From positions 558,001 to 622,000 of the forward strand of contig BLZA01000030.1 in assembly GCA_013423385.1 (NCBI GenBank): a stretch of DNA of 64,000 nucleotides. The letters run 5' to 3'. This document shows, piece after piece, positions 62,435 through 64,000 of this stretch. A program made the translations under genes and the position numbers. This DNA is from Naganishia liquefaciens (taxonomy: Eukaryota > Basidiomycota > Tremellomycetes > Filobasidiales > Filobasidiaceae). Position 1 is the first letter of the stretch. Every line of letters begins with the position of its first letter. Below the pieces are notes generated by a model. That model did no database searches. It saw only the letters and a list, made by a program, of their open reading frames with translations, and was not told the DNA's origin.

Positions 62435-63508
62435 TGACTTTCGCGAGGAGGGATTGACGGAAGAGAATGCGTGTATCACTTTCATACTGTGAAGTCACAG
62501 CAAAGCTCATGTAGGCCGGAACATATATAATCATCAATGCCGTCAACAAACTCCTCCTGCTTGACATCTCCGATTACAAATTCGCAAGAAGCCTTGTAAC
62601 CCCCATCGGCCGGTTCCTGCAAGTCTTGTCGACGGTCAATCGAGCTACGTCCGGTGCACGATTTTCCATGTTCCATGCGGTTTGTCTGAGTTCATTCTGG
62701 TTCGAGTAATCTCCATGATCCGCGGCCGTAAAGTGACAGTCGGACACCTCTCTTATTGATAAAGCGTACTCAGAAGCGCCACAAGTGGCCTATTCATATG
62801 GCTTAGTGTAATTTCCGTCCGAGAACTCCTTCGTGCGCATTAAGCGTTCAAAATCTGTATAGCAAATCTCACATGGCCTTTTATGAAGGCTGTGCGACTG
62901 GCTGAGCCTCCTCCAACTAATAAGTCGAGGACCTCATTGTTACAAAAGCGGGTAACAGAACAAGCAGAACAAGGATGATGTCATAACTTCGGAAATCGCC
63001 GCGGAGCGAAAGTGAGCCCTCGCTCCGATGGCTGCTCCGAAAGGAGGCCGGATGCATCCCAGGTCCTAGTGCCCCGGATTCCGGGTCTGCCATACAGCGT
63101 TTTCTGCCATACAGCGTTTGCCATACATATACATGACTCGCATGAACAGACGCGACGTCGACCGTACGGCATGTCATCATCATCGCTGATCGCGCAACCC
63201 GTCAGCTGATCGCCTCGCATCAGTCGCAACTTTCTTGTCTTTCGCCAATAGACCTCGACATTCCCCATCGGTTTTGCCTTGTTGATCGCGACCTGCGGCC
63301 TCGAACCGCCATATTCCTGCGAAAGTATCGTTCATTGTCGCCATCGCCAAATAGCATACCAGCCCATACGTCTCGCGATTCGTCGAACGAACCGAACATC
63401 GTTCCCTTCAAATAGCGTTAAGGCAACACCAGCACTTCTCGCGGTTTTTGGAATCCCTCGGCCCGGCGAATAGTTGGTCGGAGCTGCAGAAGCGGAAACG
63501 AGAGCATA
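62435..63508 (+). other. intergenic, 1.07 kb
   Basis: Contains the BLM10 3' UTR and the promoter of the next rightward gene. A short direct repeat (CCATACAGCGTTT) occurs twice at about 63089-63120. No gene is supported. Confidence 0.4.
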
Positions 63509-64000
63509 ATGTCAAGCCTGCCAGACACAGGTCGTACGAAACAGGAGCAAGACCTGCAAACTCCTCGTCCGGTCGAGCAGCAATGGTCGCAGGAAGAGTC
63601 TGTGTCGTCATCGCCGTCGGGCCGTGATTCAGTGTCAATGCATTCTCAGCGGAAATCATTTTCGTCTCTCTCTGCTCCCTCAGTGGCTTCGTTTTCGTCG
63701 GATGACCATTCCGAAGTCGGAGAGTTACCAGTGGACCCCGGGGGGGCAGGGGATGTACGTGTGCGGACGGAGACGCAGAGCTCGAGCAACAGCGGAAACA
63801 TGCCGGCCGAGAAGAACAGCAATACCTCCGAAGAGGATCTTGAAGGAATGCAGAAGCAGTTAGCGGATCTGGCTGTCAGGTCAGATCTGGATGTCAAGTC
63901 AGATCAACAAGCAAGCAACATTACGTATCAGGAAGAGGAGGACGAGGACTCATATCTGAATGATCCCCTCATCAAGTACACGTTGGATTTGCACGACTAC
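63509..64000 (+). CDS. 5' part of an unidentified Ser-rich acidic protein (cut by the right edge)
   Basis: From the ATG at 63509 the frame stays open for 164 codons to the last base of the window. The N-terminus MSSLPDTGRTKQEQDLQTP is followed by a Ser-rich stretch (SVSSSPSGRDSVSMHSQRKS, SFSSLSAPSVASFSSDDH), a Ser/Asn/Glu segment and an acidic cluster (QEEEDEDSYLNDPLIKYTLDLHDY) that may lead into a folded domain beyond the window. Composition is that of an intrinsically disordered N-terminal region. No family can be named. The start is supported by the absence of earlier in-frame ATGs and by the sudden coding composition. Confidence 0.65.
   Translation, partial: MSSLPDTGRTKQEQDLQTPRPVEQQWSQEESVSSSPSGRDSVSMHSQRKSFSSLSAPSVASFSSDDHSEVGELPVDPGGAGDVRVRTETQSSSNSGNMPAEKNSNTSEEDLEGMQKQLADLAVRSDLDVKSDQQASNITYQEEEDEDSYLNDPLIKYTLDLHDY

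Overview
The window reads as nuclear DNA of a basidiomycetous yeast-like fungus, most probably Tremellomycetes-like. This is inferred from gene content and architecture: genes lie on both strands with short intergenic gaps, nearly every gene is cut by many GT-AG introns of about 45-80 nt, and the set is fungal housekeeping (RPC40, SHR3, RIM101, ACC1, TRL1, ILV5, DBP2, BLM10, PSF1, REV7, chitin deacetylase). I found no rRNA, tRNA, transposase, reverse transcriptase or virus-like gene. Species cannot be fixed from the sequence alone.

Layout. 1-1324 (-): 3'-truncated RPC40 (shared Pol I/III subunit). 1647-2673 (+): SHR3-like permease chaperone. 2858-6281 (-): RIM101/PacC pH-response factor. 7046-9916 (-): multi-pass DUF4203 protein. 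9917-12218: gene-poor. 12219-14475 (+): GT18-like glycosyltransferase. 16263-18327 (+): Con7-like zinc-finger regulator. 18768-21633 (-): steryl-ester lipase, divergent from REV7 at 22049-24449 (+). 25112-25863 (-): single-pass membrane protein. 26853-27460 (+): DUF1772 protein. 27995-28804 (-): PSF1. 29244-36425 (-): ACC1. 37013-40082 (-): TRL1 tRNA ligase. 40521-42024 (-): GPI-type chitin deacetylase. 42992-44391 (-): ILV5. 46022-47375 (-): AIM18/AIM46-like chalcone-isomerase-fold protein. 48951-51568 (-): DBP2. 51899-54518 (+): ADIP/SSX2IP (Msd1)-like coiled coil. 55096-62434 (+): BLM10. 63509 to the right edge (+): 5' part of an unidentified Ser-rich acidic protein.

The genes do not form one pathway. 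Loose themes are lipid and cell-surface work (ACC1, lipase, chitin deacetylase, GT18, RIM101), DNA replication and repair (PSF1, REV7), RNA metabolism (RPC40, TRL1, DBP2) and protein quality (SHR3, BLM10).

The most unusual signal is at 21.0-23.8 kb. The divergent lipase and REV7 genes each have an oversized first intron (526 and 1534 bp). The two introns start with the same GC-rich repeat, arranged as mirror images, and the similarity begins exactly at the 5' splice sites. This looks like an introner-like (intron-generating) element or a related intron-homing repeat. Other notable points are a chain of four microexons (20, 18, 9 and 15 nt) in the lipase, a 742-bp late intron in DBP2 carrying a 16-bp direct repeat, and a BLM10 C-terminal SYYA tail built by splicing.
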